Positions 1 to 8,593 of a stretch of DNA of 64,000 nt are shown here, one piece after another. The stretch is from assembly GCF_000621625.1 (NCBI RefSeq), contig NZ_JHXV01000017.1, positions 1 to 64,000 of the forward strand, given 5' to 3'. Within the stretch, counting starts at the first letter, position 1. Every line of letters starts with the position of its first letter. Position numbers and translations under genes: made by a program. This DNA comes from Crocinitomix catalasitica ATCC 23190 (GTDB lineage: Bacteria; Bacteroidota; Bacteroidia; Flavobacteriales_D; Crocinitomicaceae). The notes beneath the pieces are model-generated. The model was given only the letters and a program-made list of their open reading frames with translations, had not been told where the DNA came from and ran no database searches.

Positions 1-37
1 AAGGAGAGGGTCCTGGGTTCGAGCCCCAGCCAGATCA
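1..37 (+). tRNA. 3' part of a tRNA (isoacceptor not determinable)
   Basis: The window opens inside a tRNA. A T-arm is clear: stem CTGGG (13-17), loop TTCGAGC (18-24), stem CCCAG (25-29). It is followed by a seven-base acceptor strand CCAGATC (30-36) and discriminator A at 37. The CCA tail is not encoded. The anticodon lies left of the window, so the amino acid cannot be named. Confidence 0.85.
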
Positions 38-51
38 CAAATAAAAAAAAG

Positions 52-82
52 ACTTCAATCATTTCGATTGGAGTTTTTTTTT
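52..82 (+). terminator. Rho-independent terminator after the tRNA
   Basis: A nine-pair stem (ACTTCAATC at 52-60 with GATTGGAGT at 66-74, one G-U pair) is followed at once by a run of T. It ends transcription of the tRNA whose 3' end opens the window. Confidence 0.8.
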
Positions 83-199
83 GTTCCAAATTTTATAGGC
101 GAGAAGTTTACCCTGAGCTTTTGTCGATTTAAAAGTTGTTCATTATTGAAACAATCCTTATTGTCAAGATTTTATTATTCAATTCGCTTGAACAATAAA

Positions 200-207
200 T
201 AAATTTG
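200..207 (+). promoter_or_regulatory. Bacteroidota -7 promoter box (TAAATTTG)
   Basis: TAAATTTG fits the Bacteroidota consensus TAnnTTTG and lies 22 nt upstream of the ATG at 230. No clear -33 element was found, so the call rests on the -7 box alone. Confidence 0.35.
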
Positions 208-229
208 AAACCTTATATTCGTTTTGGGT

Positions 230-613
230 ATGAACTTAAACAAAGCTTTATTACAATCTAAAATAGAAACGCGTTATCATTCAAGAGAATTGATTAAAGC
301 TGTATTTATAGCAACGGAGAACTTCTTAAAGGCAGATCAAGAACAATTTGGTCCTTTACTTCGAAAAAAGGCTTTAGGAATCTCTTCTTATTTAACACAC
401 GGTACGGTAAAATCGAACGTAGAGGAGCAAAAAGAAGACTTTATAATAGTAATGGGAGAATTAAGAGAATTACTTAAACTCATTACAATTGCCAATCATT
501 TAGGATATACAAGTGACAAGGACAAAGCCATAGTAAGATTGGGAATTTCAACCTTAATTAATTCCTTAGATAAATTGGTAATTCTCCTTGGTGGCTTCGA
601 ACCAAAAAGTTGA
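230..613 (+). CDS. Small helical protein, possibly four-helix-bundle type
   Basis: This encodes about 127 residues with no signal peptide and no membrane segment. The sequence is rich in Leu, Lys and Glu and appears almost entirely helical, which resembles small four-helix-bundle proteins, but I do not recognise a family and no catalytic motif is visible. The open frame begins at a TTG (224), but an ATG two codons later (230) starts MNLNKALL and is the more likely start. It stands alone between a tRNA terminator and a lipoprotein gene. A -7 box at 200-207 probably drives it. Function unknown. Confidence 0.7.
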   Translation: MNLNKALLQSKIETRYHSRELIKAVFIATENFLKADQEQFGPLLRKKALGISSYLTHGTVKSNVEEQKEDFIIVMGELRELLKLITIANHLGYTSDKDKAIVRLGISTLINSLDKLVILLGGFEPKS

Positions 614-708
614 GAAATCAAATTCGGTAAAGCTTCGGACAACCATTAGAAAAAAATTACCGTATTAGAGTTAACGAATTAACTTTTATTTTATAAATTA
701 GTGCTCAA

Positions 709-1152
709 ATGAGAAAAACAATAACTATTCCGCTTATTACCCTACTTAGTGTTTTTGGGTTCATTAGCTGTGATAAAGTCGGTTGTACCGATGAAGACGC
801 TAAAAATTATAATGTAGACGCTGACGATGATGATGGTACTTGTACTTATACAGGTCAAATTTCATTTTGGTGTTTGCCTGACGTTTCTGATGCTTTAATA
901 GCTGCTGGACATGTCATGTTATATTTTGAATTGGAAGGCGAGATTGTTGATTCTAATTTAACAGAGACTTTTTTCGCTGCAGATGGAACTTGTAATGCAC
1001 CTGGTGTTAAGACCATTGTTCGTGATTTTACTGGTGATTCTAAGCATTATTACAAATATCGCGTTCGTGGATGGGAAAATGCAGTTTTATTTGAAGATTT
1101 TCTTCAATTAGAGGCGAATGCATGTTTGCCAATTGAACTAGAAATTCCTTAA
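709..1152 (+). CDS. Hypothetical lipoprotein with Asp-rich GCTD/NYN motif
   Basis: This is a 147-residue protein. Its hydrophobic signal sequence ends in a lipobox with Cys21 (FGFISC), so it should be lipid-anchored. Directly after the anchor is the Asp-rich motif GCTDEDAKNYNVDADDDDG. This type of short calcium-binding-like repeat is frequent in Bacteroidota surface proteins, usually in several copies; here there is one. The rest holds four further Cys residues and may be a small beta-domain. No enzymatic motif is seen. The gene stands alone upstream of the tRNA-Leu region. Surface localisation is inferred from the lipobox; the function is unknown. Confidence 0.75.
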   Translation: MRKTITIPLITLLSVFGFISCDKVGCTDEDAKNYNVDADDDDGTCTYTGQISFWCLPDVSDALIAAGHVMLYFELEGEIVDSNLTETFFAADGTCNAPGVKTIVRDFTGDSKHYYKYRVRGWENAVLFEDFLQLEANACLPIELEIP

Positions 1153-1316
1153 ATTTTCCCCTTTATTTCTTCTTTCTCCTAAATAACCTATATCTTCGCA
1201 GGCATTATTCGTCGTGACCATGATCTATATTGTTGTATATTTATTACTATAATGGTTTTATTTGCTTATGATAATGATCGAAAAGCGAATTGACTTAAGA
1301 AAATAGCATCTATTTT

Positions 1317-1442
1317 GCCCAGGTGCTGATCCCGATAGCTATCGGGATGGTAGACAGGCTAAAAAAATTGTACCTATTTGCCCAGGTGCTGATCCCGATA
1401 GCTATCGGGATGGTAGACAGGCTAAAAAAATTGTACCTATTT
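1317..1442 (+). repeat. Two tandem 63-bp repeats: truncated tRNA-Leu 5' ends carrying a palindrome
   Basis: Two identical 63-bp units (1317-1379 and 1380-1442) sit directly upstream of, and in register with, the intact tRNA-Leu at 1443. Each unit begins with the first bases of that tRNA (GCCCAGGTGCTGA), then holds the 20-nt perfect palindrome ATCCCGATAGCTATCGGGAT (1329-1348 and 1392-1411) where the tRNA has its D-loop AATT. It then resumes the tRNA sequence (GGTAGACAGGC) and ends with a 19-nt AT-rich spacer. They lack an anticodon arm and T-arm, so they are not tRNA genes. Confidence 0.9.
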
Positions 1443-1525
1443 GCCCAGGTGCTGAAATTGGTAGACAGGCCACCTTGAGGGGGTGGTGTCCTACGGGCGT
1501 GCGGGTTCGAGTCCCGCTCTGGGCA
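1443..1525 (+). tRNA. tRNA-Leu (anticodon GAG)
   Basis: The full cloverleaf can be drawn. The acceptor stem is GCCCAGG with TCTGGGC and discriminator A at 1525. The anticodon stem CCACC/GGTGG encloses loop TTGAGGG, giving anticodon GAG at 1477-1479. There is a long type II variable arm and a T-arm GCGGG-TTCGAGT-CCCGC. It should read the Leu codons CUU and CUC. CCA is not encoded. Two partial copies of its 5' end lie in tandem immediately upstream and would be transcribed in the same precursor if the promoter lies further left. Confidence 0.95.
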
Positions 1526-1532
1526 CAAAAGA

Positions 1533-1566
1533 AATCCGATCAGTCTTTGGCTGGTTGGATTTTTTA
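1533..1566 (+). terminator. Terminator after tRNA-Leu
   Basis: A hairpin of about eleven pairs (AATCCGATCAG with CTGGTTGGATT, one mismatch and one G-U) is followed by a T-run. It lies a few bases downstream of the tRNA 3' end. The following ~150 bases (1567-1717) hold nothing I can identify. Confidence 0.75.
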
Positions 1567-1717
1567 GTTTACTACGAGTCGAAACAAAGTTTCAGCGAAG
1601 TGTAAGCTAAAAAAGATAAAAAGCGCAGCGTATCGGATTTTATGCTCGGGCTGTACAAAATATTGGGATCATAAGAATATTCACACTCTACTTCGAAAAG
1701 ATTCGCAACCATTCGCA

Positions 1718-1757
1718 CAAAAAAAGACCTAACTCCAAAGTTTGGAATTAAGTCTTA
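1718..1757 (-). terminator. Terminator of the serine hydrolase gene (minus strand)
   Basis: An inverted repeat pairs AAGACCTAACTCCAAA (1724-1739) with TTTGGAATTAAGTCTT (1741-1756), with two mismatches. Read on the minus strand it is followed by a T-run (A-run on the plus strand). It lies just beyond the stop codon of the gene at 1775-3082. Confidence 0.7.
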
Positions 1758-1774
1758 ATAATTTCTTTTGAATT

Positions 1775-3082
1775 TTACTTCACAAATTTCAACATTTTAG
1801 TGTTCCCTTCTTTATCTCGAAGGTTGAACAAATACATTTCGTTTTGTAATTCTGAAACATTAATTTCATTAATTCCGACAGTTAATTCGCCGGTTAGCAC
1901 TACTCTACCATGAACATCATAAATTTCATAGAAGTGAAAGTCATTATTTTCAAAACTCAATAGATCACTTACAGGGTTTGGGTACAATTTAATATCTGTT
2001 GAAACAAGATCTTCTACACCTGCTACCCCGCACATTATTTCATTTAAATACTCCCAGATTGTATTGTTAAATACCGTTGGTACTAACGATTCTAATCCTG
2101 TTGGAGCTTGCCCCATTCTAATGACGATTAAATTTTCAGATGGAACAACGTTCAAATATTGTCCATTTTTTCCAATCGCTGCAAACATATCATCTGGTGC
2201 AGCCTCAATCAAAGGACCATCAAATACCATTTCAGTTTGCGGTAACATATATGATTCTTTGCCATTCAACCACCACAAATATCCATATGCTTCGTTTAAA
2301 GATTGACTTGTACTTACCATTGCATCGAAGTAAACTTCATCAGTTAAAACATCTGTTAAATCCCATTGACCTCTATTGAGCATCAATAAACCAAAGCGAG
2401 CCATAGATCTAGGTGTACTAAAAAACACATTATTATCGTCAACCGGAACGTATACACCATCCATACCTGTTCTTGATTTTACGCGACTGTTCAGATATAA
2501 ATTCATTGACAAACCTGTCGCACTAGAGATTACCTCATCCATTAAAGTATAAGGACTATTGTGGTAAGCCCAACGCTCATTTACATCTGCTTTAAAAATT
2601 AAACATTCTGGATCAGTACAATATGCTTCAAACTCCTCATCCAGGCCCGTTGTCATTGTAATTTGATTTAGAATAGTAATCTTTTCCTCTTGCTCAGGAG
2701 TACAACTCGTCCATCCCTCACCTAAATAAGTAGATGTTGTATCTGTGATACTTAATAATGCTTCTTGTTGCGCAATTCCTGTTAAAAAAGCAGTTAAACC
2801 TTTCCCTGCAGATGCCCAATACCATAAACTATCTTTTGTAAAAGTATCAAAGTATTTTTCTAGAACAATTTTACCATCCTTAAGCACTAAAAATGCTTTC
2901 GTGTTTTGATCATCTAAATACTCATAAAGCGGTGGAATTTCATCTTCACACCAGCCTAACTCACTTAAGGAAATTGTCTCCCAGCTATCGCCAGCTAATG
3001 GCGGAAAATATATGGCGCCTTGTGCATTAACATTTGTCAAATTCAAAAATAAAACACATATTAAAAATGTTATTCTTTTCAT
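1775..3082 (-). CDS. T9SS-secreted serine hydrolase (class C beta-lactamase fold)
   Basis: This is a 435-residue secreted protein. Residues 1-20 are a signal peptide ending at VNA-Q. The catalytic domain has the beta-lactamase/DD-peptidase motifs: S91-A-G-K94 (SxxK) and Y173-H-N175 (YxN), with GKNGQY in the place of the third motif. The C-terminal ~70 residues start with LYPNP and form a T9SS type A sorting domain, so the protein should pass through type IX secretion to the surface or medium. The family covers esterases, D-aminopeptidases and penicillin-binding-like enzymes; the substrate cannot be told. It lies 64 nt beyond the MscS gene on the same strand and has its own terminator. Confidence 0.88.
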   Translation of the reverse strand: MKRITFLICVLFLNLTNVNAQGAIYFPPLAGDSWETISLSELGWCEDEIPPLYEYLDDQNTKAFLVLKDGKIVLEKYFDTFTKDSLWYWASAGKGLTAFLTGIAQQEALLSITDTTSTYLGEGWTSCTPEQEEKITILNQITMTTGLDEEFEAYCTDPECLIFKADVNERWAYHNSPYTLMDEVISSATGLSMNLYLNSRVKSRTGMDGVYVPVDDNNVFFSTPRSMARFGLLMLNRGQWDLTDVLTDEVYFDAMVSTSQSLNEAYGYLWWLNGKESYMLPQTEMVFDGPLIEAAPDDMFAAIGKNGQYLNVVPSENLIVIRMGQAPTGLESLVPTVFNNTIWEYLNEIMCGVAGVEDLVSTDIKLYPNPVSDLLSFENNDFHFYEIYDVHGRVVLTGELTVGINEINVSELQNEMYLFNLRDKEGNTKMLKFVK

Positions 3083-3146
3083 ATCATTTAATTTAGGTTA
3101 TACATTATTTGACTAAAAAAATGTCAAAAGGTTTAACGCTAAACAA

Positions 3147-4013
3147 TTATTTTATAACTTCTGTATCTGCCTTATCTATATCACTCTTATAAACAATAGT
3201 TCGATAAGGAAAAGGAATTTCTATTTTGTTTCGATCAAACGCTTTCTTAACAGTATAAAGTAAATCACATTTCATTGCGAAACCAATATCATTATTCTTT
3301 GCCCAAACATATGCTTTTAAAGTTACAGCATATTCCCCCAAATCAATGACTCTAACCATTACATCAGGCATTCCAGCTTGTACTTCTTCAACCGTTCTTA
3401 CGTCAAGATAATCCGGATGATTAAAGACTGTTTCTTTTAAAATTTTCATTGCTAAATCAACATCTGCATCATAAGCTATTCCAACTTCTATACTTTGTCT
3501 AACCGTTTCATCAATCGCGCTACTGTTGATTATGGTTTCATCGCTAATCATACTATTAGGTATGATAACGCGTCGAGATTCATAATCTCTAATAACAGTA
3601 TGCCTTAAAGTAATCTCTTCTACATATCCCTTTCTATTGTTAGATATTTCAATAATATCCCCAACTCTAAACGGTTTAAAAAGTACAATAAAAATTCCAC
3701 CGATGATATTTGAAAATGCTTGTTGAGAAGCAAATCCAATTATAGCGGCCAAAATCCCAGCACTGGCAAACAACGCCGACCCTAAGGAGGAAAAGTAGGG
3801 TATTTGATAAAAAATCCAAATTATTGCAATGGAATACAATATAAATGTGATTGAATTTTTTAAAAATGAAAAGGTCGTTGTATTGACACCTAAATGCTCC
3901 GCATTCTTTCGAATAATTAAATTAAAAACTTTACGAAGCACAACGGAAAGTATTGTCACCACTGTTAAAGTAACAATAACTAACAATATATAATGAGTTG
4001 TTTCTTTTGTCAT
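3147..4013 (-). CDS. MscS-family mechanosensitive ion channel
   Basis: This is a 288-residue inner-membrane channel of the small MscS type. Membrane segments are visible near residues 8-27 and 52-70. The pore-lining third helix runs from about 76 to 110 and ends in the MscS hallmark GFASQQAFSNIIGG, followed by LFKPFRVGDII, which opens the cytoplasmic beta domain. The cytoplasmic part has the usual length. Such channels release solutes on osmotic downshock. It is the last gene of the menB-SPFH-DUF1569-mscS unit, 13 nt after the DUF1569 gene. The family is confident; gating properties are not inferable. Confidence 0.93.
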   Translation of the reverse strand: MTKETTHYILLVIVTLTVVTILSVVLRKVFNLIIRKNAEHLGVNTTTFSFLKNSITFILYSIAIIWIFYQIPYFSSLGSALFASAGILAAIIGFASQQAFSNIIGGIFIVLFKPFRVGDIIEISNNRKGYVEEITLRHTVIRDYESRRVIIPNSMISDETIINSSAIDETVRQSIEVGIAYDADVDLAMKILKETVFNHPDYLDVRTVEEVQAGMPDVMVRVIDLGEYAVTLKAYVWAKNNDIGFAMKCDLLYTVKKAFDRNKIEIPFPYRTIVYKSDIDKADTEVIK

Positions 4014-4026
4014 TTCGATGGTAAAA

Positions 4027-4485
4027 CTAAACGTCGAATTGTGTTAAGTGATGATCCAAATGCTTATAGAACATATTGTTCCATTCTTTAAGGGTCAACT
4101 TACCAAAAGAATGAGACTCTTTACCTTCATAAAACACAGGTCCATCTTGCTGTGCTTTAAGTAAATAATTCTTCAATTTTTCCTTTTCTTTTGCAAAATC
4201 TCTTTCGTCAGCGATTAAATAATCTGGAGCTGTTCTGCCGTTACGTTTATATGGCTTTTCTCCTACCACTATTCCTTTAATAAATGTTTTAAGAAAAAAT
4301 TTCTTCAAGCCTTTAGCTGGCGGAGAACTATTTTCATAAATGGTGTCATAAGTAACCGAACAATGCGCCATCATTTGAGCAACATTCATTTTTCCCCAAA
4401 CAGGTTTTGTGTCTTTATTCAGGGAATCAATGCGACCAATGAGTTCATTGGTCACATTTTCGTCAAATACATTTTTTATTGCCAT
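4027..4485 (-). CDS. DUF1569 protein (DinB-like fold)
   Basis: This is a 152-residue cytoplasmic protein matching the DUF1569 branch of the DinB/YfiT-like four-helix superfamily. Conserved features are WGKMNVAQMMAH with His41 and the C-terminal H142-x2-HH (145-146), positions that bind a metal in this superfamily. Members are thought to include thiol-dependent transferases, but no reaction is established for DUF1569. The gene lies 12 nt after the SPFH gene and 13 nt before mscS, inside an operon headed by menB. Confidence 0.8.
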   Translation of the reverse strand: MAIKNVFDENVTNELIGRIDSLNKDTKPVWGKMNVAQMMAHCSVTYDTIYENSSPPAKGLKKFFLKTFIKGIVVGEKPYKRNGRTAPDYLIADERDFAKEKEKLKNYLLKAQQDGPVFYEGKESHSFGKLTLKEWNNMFYKHLDHHLTQFDV

Positions 4486-4497
4486 CGATATTTAAGT

Positions 4498-5310
4498 TTA
4501 TTGGTTCCCTAAAATAATTGGTAATCCTCCTTCACCACCGCCTATTACAATAACTTTAGAGTTAGGCGATTTCGACAATTCTAAAGTAGCTTCGATACCT
4601 TTTTCTTGAAGAATATTCGGCGTTAAAGATGCATTTAGAATTCGATTCGCATCGGCTTTACCTTGTGCTGCAATTTTAATCCTGTCAGCTTCTTTCTTTT
4701 CTTTTTGCAATCTGAATTCGTATTGTAAAGACTCTTGCTCTTTCTTTAACTTTTCTTCAATCGCACTTTTAATTGTTGGAGGCAATGTAATATCGCGCAC
4801 CAAAACTTCATTTACTTGCACATATTGTTTTTCGATAATTTTTATCGTTTCAACATCAATCTCATCTTGAATTACATCCCTTTTGGAGGCATAAATTTCC
4901 TCAGGTGTATATCTTCCAATAACGCTTCTTGTAGCTGAACGAATTGCTGGACGAACAATGTCTTCGATATATTGTTGCCCTTTTTCTTTGTGTAATAATG
5001 GTAACGTTTTTTTTACCGGTTGAAATTGTAAAGTAACGTCTACTTCAATTTCCAAACCATTTGAAGATAAGACATTCATTGTCTCTGATATTTTTTGTTG
5101 TCTTACTTCATAAACTATCATTTTATTCCATGGCGCTATGATATGAAAACCTTCATCATAAGGTTGGTCTATATAAACACCATTACTGAATGTTTGAAAT
5201 AAAACTCCATTCTGCCCTGAATTAATTGTTATTGACGATTTAAACAATACGACTATCGTAATTACTACTACCGCTATTAACGCTATTAATTTAACTGGTA
5301 CTTCCTTCAT
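4498..5310 (-). CDS. Prohibitin-type SPFH domain protein
   Basis: This is a 270-residue protein with one N-terminal membrane helix (residues 7-25). An SPFH/Band 7 domain (about 25-190) follows, and then a charged, probably coiled-coil stretch rich in Lys, Glu and Gln (about 185-225). The order and length match the bacterial prohibitin family, whose members form large ring assemblies at the membrane and interact with membrane proteases. Translation probably couples to menB upstream (23-nt gap). A role in membrane-protein quality control is inferred from the family only. Confidence 0.88.
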   Translation of the reverse strand: MKEVPVKLIALIAVVVITIVVLFKSSITINSGQNGVLFQTFSNGVYIDQPYDEGFHIIAPWNKMIVYEVRQQKISETMNVLSSNGLEIEVDVTLQFQPVKKTLPLLHKEKGQQYIEDIVRPAIRSATRSVIGRYTPEEIYASKRDVIQDEIDVETIKIIEKQYVQVNEVLVRDITLPPTIKSAIEEKLKKEQESLQYEFRLQKEKKEADRIKIAAQGKADANRILNASLTPNILQEKGIEATLELSKSPNSKVIVIGGGEGGLPIILGNQ

Positions 5311-5333
5311 AATCTTCTTCCTTTATTTAGTAT

Positions 5334-6170
5334 TTACGAAATCCATTTGGACGTTCCAAAATTTGGCTTTCGTTTTTCTAAAAATGCATCGCGCCCCTCT
5401 TTAGCCTCTTCAGTCATGTATGCTAATCTTGTAGCTTCTCCAGCAAAAACCTGCTGTCCTACCATCCCATCATCAGTCAAATTCATTGCGAATTTTAGCA
5501 TTTTAATAGATGTTGGCGACTTTTCTAAAATTTCTTGTGCCCATGCATAAGCAGTCTGCTCCAATTCGTCATGTGGAATAACAGCATTAACCATGCCCAT
5601 TTCTAAAGCGTCCTGTGCAGAATAATTTCGACCTAAAAAGAAAATTTCTCTTGCTTTTTTCTGCCCGACCATTTTAGCCAAATAAGCAGAACCATAACCA
5701 CCGTCAAAACTCGTTACATCAGCATCTGTTTGCTTAAATATAGCATGTTCTTTACTCGCTAAAGTTAAGTCACAAACGACATGCAAACTATGTCCACCTC
5801 CAACTGCCCAACCTGGCACAACGGCAATGACAACTTTTGGCATAAAACGAATTAATCGTTGTACTTCTAGTATATTTAAACGATGTGCGCCATCCTCACC
5901 AACATAACCTTGATGTCCTCTACTCTTTTGATCTCCTCCACTACAAAAAGAAAATATACCGTCTTTTGGTGAAGGGCCTTCTCCTGATAAGAGTACTACT
6001 CCAATACTACTATCCTCTTGCGCATCATAAAATGCCCGATACAATTCAGATGTTGTCTTTGGACGAAAAGCGTTCCTCACTTCAGGTCTATTAAAGGCTA
6101 TTCTTGCAACGCCATTGCACTTTTTATAAGTTATATCTTCAAATTCTATTGCAGTTTCCCACTTTATCAT
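5334..6170 (-). CDS. menB: 1,4-dihydroxy-2-naphthoyl-CoA synthase
   Basis: This is a crotonase-fold enzyme of 278 residues that closes the second ring of the naphthoquinone head group in menaquinone biosynthesis, turning O-succinylbenzoyl-CoA into 1,4-dihydroxy-2-naphthoyl-CoA. The MenB signature is clear: NRPEVRNAFRPKT near residue 28, then FCSGGDQKSRG, the oxyanion-hole stretch PGWAVGGGHSLH, and DADVTSFDGGYGS, ending in RKPNF. It is the first gene of a four-gene minus-strand unit. The -7 box CAAAGTTA (6199-6206, minus) lies 28 nt upstream. The menaquinone methyltransferase gene is elsewhere in the window (60232-60987). Confidence 0.97.
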   Translation of the reverse strand: MIKWETAIEFEDITYKKCNGVARIAFNRPEVRNAFRPKTTSELYRAFYDAQEDSSIGVVLLSGEGPSPKDGIFSFCSGGDQKSRGHQGYVGEDGAHRLNILEVQRLIRFMPKVVIAVVPGWAVGGGHSLHVVCDLTLASKEHAIFKQTDADVTSFDGGYGSAYLAKMVGQKKAREIFFLGRNYSAQDALEMGMVNAVIPHDELEQTAYAWAQEILEKSPTSIKMLKFAMNLTDDGMVGQQVFAGEATRLAYMTEEAKEGRDAFLEKRKPNFGTSKWIS

Positions 6171-6198
6171 GTTTTTCTATTTTTAGGTATAAAAATAG

Positions 6199-6206
6199 CA
6201 AAGTTA
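6199..6206 (-). promoter_or_regulatory. -7 promoter box of the menB operon
   Basis: On the minus strand this reads TAACTTTG, matching TAnnTTTG, 28 nt ahead of the menB start. No convincing -33 element was found. Confidence 0.4.
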
Positions 6207-6439
6207 AAAGGTTCGAACGTTATAAACTACCTTTAAATCAAAATTCAATAAGATTTAAATAATGGGCTACTGTTCATCATCTTGATTTACCTTTTATCCT
6301 AATAATATACCTAAACTATAAACAAGGCATAATTGTTGAGACTGATCAATTAAATTTAAGCATAGGACATTTATTTTTTTTAAATTGGTACGTCCAAAAT
6401 ATTTTTAGACCAATTTTAACATAAGCTAGTACACGAAAA

Positions 6440-8068
6440 ATGATTAAAACAAAATTTACAATTCTTTCAATATTCTTTTTAACAGTAGGATATTCACAGC
6501 ATACAGAATTAGAAACTACTGCAAAATTTCAAGAAATTTTCAATTATATTAATGCTGTATATGTTGATGAATTCGATGGCGCAAAAATAACCGATGCTGC
6601 AATCGTTGCAATGCTTAAAGAACTCGATCCACATACCTATTATATACCTGCGAAGGAAGTTGACGATGCCAATCAGCAAATTAATGGAAGCTTTGTCGGA
6701 GTTGGAATTCAATTCAGAATCATTGATGACACTTTGACTGTGATCAACACCATTGAAGGTGGACCAAGTGAAAAGGTTGGCATCCTAGCAGGCGATAAAA
6801 TTATCAATATTGACAGTGAGCTTGTCGCAGGAACAGGACTATTAAACTCTGGTGTTAGAGAACGTTTATTGGGAGATAAGGGGTCGAAGGTTACACTTGA
6901 AGTTCAACGCAGAAACAATAAAAAACTAGTTCCTTTTGAAGTTATTCGTGACAAAATACCTGTTCATAGTGTCGTAAGTCATTATATGGCAACAGAAGAA
7001 ACAGGATATATCAAATTGACAAGTTTTTCACGAACTACTACGGAGGAAATGATGAATGCGATTATTGAATTGAAATCGCAAGGGATGAAGAATTTAATAC
7101 TCGACTTGCAAGGAAACGGTGGAGGGTTATTATTTGTTGCTAAGTATTTGGCTGACGAATTCCTTGATGATGATAAGTTAATCGTTTATTCTAAAGGCCG
7201 CATTCAACCAAGAAATGAATATATCGCAGATGATTTAGATTTACGCCATAGACCCTTTAATAAAAGTGGTAAAGGCAATTTTGAAAAAGGAAAATTGATT
7301 GTACTGATTAATGAACAATCTGCGTCAGCATCTGAAATCGTTGCGGGAGCTGTTCAAGATTGGGACAGAGCACTAATTGTTGGTCGTCGTTCTTTTGGAA
7401 AAGGACTTGTACAAAGACCTTATGATTTGTCTGATGGATCGCAAGTTCGAATCACCATAGCAAGATATTATACACCTTCTGGCAGGTTCATTCAAAAGCC
7501 TTATGACGACGGTGCAGACGCATACAGAGAGACTTATTTGAAACGATTCGAACATGGTGAATATATGCACCAAGATAGTATCAAATTTCCAGATTCATTA
7601 ACTTATAAAACCATGAAACTAGAAAGAGATGTATTTGGTGGAGGAGGAATTATGCCTGATTATTTTGTTCCATTGGATACCACAGAGTTTTCAACATTAT
7701 ATTCAAGTTTAAGTCGTAAAGGTATTTTAAACACCTTCAGTTTTGCTTATGTAGATAAACATCGCGCAGAAATAAATGCGGCATACCCAACTTTTGAGGA
7801 GTTTGAAGCTAATTTTGAACCTGATGAGGCACTTATGAAAGAATTCTGGAAATACGCAAAAGATGAAGGTGATATCGAATTCAACGCAGAAGAATTTGAA
7901 ACATCGAAAAAATTAATCCTGACTTTAATTAAAGCACGTATCGCTTCTGATAATTGGGACAATTCTAAATATTATCCTATATATAATAAGAATGAAAACG
8001 AAATTTATATCAAAGCCCTCGAATTAATTGAAGGAAATACGATTAAAAAATTAGGCTTAGATTATTAA
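6440..8068 (+). CDS. S41-family C-terminal processing peptidase (CtpA/Prc type)
   Basis: This is a 542-residue protease with a signal peptide (residues 1-19, SQ at the cleavage site), so it acts in the periplasm or is exported. An N-terminal helical region is followed by a PDZ domain (about 85-165) and the S41 tail-specific protease core. The catalytic Ser296 lies in SASASE and Lys321 in SFGKG, 25 residues apart as in Tsp and CtpA. The extra C-terminal ~130 residues are typical of longer Bacteroidota homologues. Family members degrade or trim periplasmic proteins from the C-terminus. The gene is followed after 25 nt by a DUF1573 lipoprotein gene, probably co-transcribed. Confidence 0.94.
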   Translation: MIKTKFTILSIFFLTVGYSQHTELETTAKFQEIFNYINAVYVDEFDGAKITDAAIVAMLKELDPHTYYIPAKEVDDANQQINGSFVGVGIQFRIIDDTLTVINTIEGGPSEKVGILAGDKIINIDSELVAGTGLLNSGVRERLLGDKGSKVTLEVQRRNNKKLVPFEVIRDKIPVHSVVSHYMATEETGYIKLTSFSRTTTEEMMNAIIELKSQGMKNLILDLQGNGGGLLFVAKYLADEFLDDDKLIVYSKGRIQPRNEYIADDLDLRHRPFNKSGKGNFEKGKLIVLINEQSASASEIVAGAVQDWDRALIVGRRSFGKGLVQRPYDLSDGSQVRITIARYYTPSGRFIQKPYDDGADAYRETYLKRFEHGEYMHQDSIKFPDSLTYKTMKLERDVFGGGGIMPDYFVPLDTTEFSTLYSSLSRKGILNTFSFAYVDKHRAEINAAYPTFEEFEANFEPDEALMKEFWKYAKDEGDIEFNAEEFETSKKLILTLIKARIASDNWDNSKYYPIYNKNENEIYIKALELIEGNTIKKLGLDY

Positions 8069-8093
8069 ATTTGTAAAAAAAAACATAAATAAA

Positions 8094-8555
8094 ATGAAAC
8101 GAATATTTCTCTCGATTGCTACTGTAGTCGTACTTTTTAGCTGTAATAATGAACAGGATACCTCATCAACAAACTCTTTGGTCGCAACTACAGAACCGAA
8201 AGAGGGTATTGGCCCTAATGATGTAGATAAATCTAGCGAAATGACAAGTATTGAATACTTAGAAACAAGCTATGATTTTGGAGAAGTTCAATATCCAGGA
8301 GAAAATTTACATACATTTAAATTTAAAAATTCTGGAAATGCACCACTAGTTATTAAAGAAGCTACAGCGTCTTGCGGTTGTACAATTCCAAATAAACCTG
8401 ACAAACCTATTATGCCTGGCGAGTATGGAGAACTTGATGTAATATTTAAACCTAAACAAGGTCAGGTCGGTAAACCGGTAACTAAAAAAATTACCGTGAC
8501 GGCAAATACAACTCCTACTCAAACATATTTGGAAATTTCTGCGAGAGTTAAGTAA
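8094..8555 (+). CDS. DUF1573 lipoprotein
   Basis: This is a 153-residue protein with a signal peptide ending in Cys17 (LFSC), hence a lipoprotein. The mature part, after a Ser/Thr-rich linker, is a single DUF1573 domain. It begins DFGEV, contains FKFKNSGNAPLVI and the conserved CGCT, and ends with an Ig-like strand set. DUF1573 is widespread in Bacteroidota and resembles ASH/MSP-type beta-sandwiches; its role is unknown. It follows the S41 protease by 25 nt and precedes a strong terminator at 8594-8646. Confidence 0.88.
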   Translation: MKRIFLSIATVVVLFSCNNEQDTSSTNSLVATTEPKEGIGPNDVDKSSEMTSIEYLETSYDFGEVQYPGENLHTFKFKNSGNAPLVIKEATASCGCTIPNKPDKPIMPGEYGELDVIFKPKQGQVGKPVTKKITVTANTTPTQTYLEISARVK

Positions 8556-8593
8556 CATTGTTACTAACATTTTATTCATACAATTAAGACTGA

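Noticed and set aside
1317-1525. CRISPR-like array at the tRNA-Leu
   Set aside because: The units are identical over the full 63 bp including the spacers, number only two plus the tRNA, and no cas genes lie near.
1310-1528. 72-residue minus-strand open frame with internal peptide repeats
   Set aside because: It is the antisense reading of the tRNA-Leu and its two 63-bp repeats; the repeated peptide only reflects the DNA repeats.
2064-2379. Two small plus-strand frames inside the serine hydrolase gene
   Set aside because: They lie wholly antisense to a well-supported gene and show no family features.
6382-6416. Inverted repeat AAATTGGT/ACCAATTT upstream of the S41 protease
   Set aside because: Eight pairs with a long AT-rich loop are expected by chance in such DNA, and there is no promoter box or second copy to support an operator.
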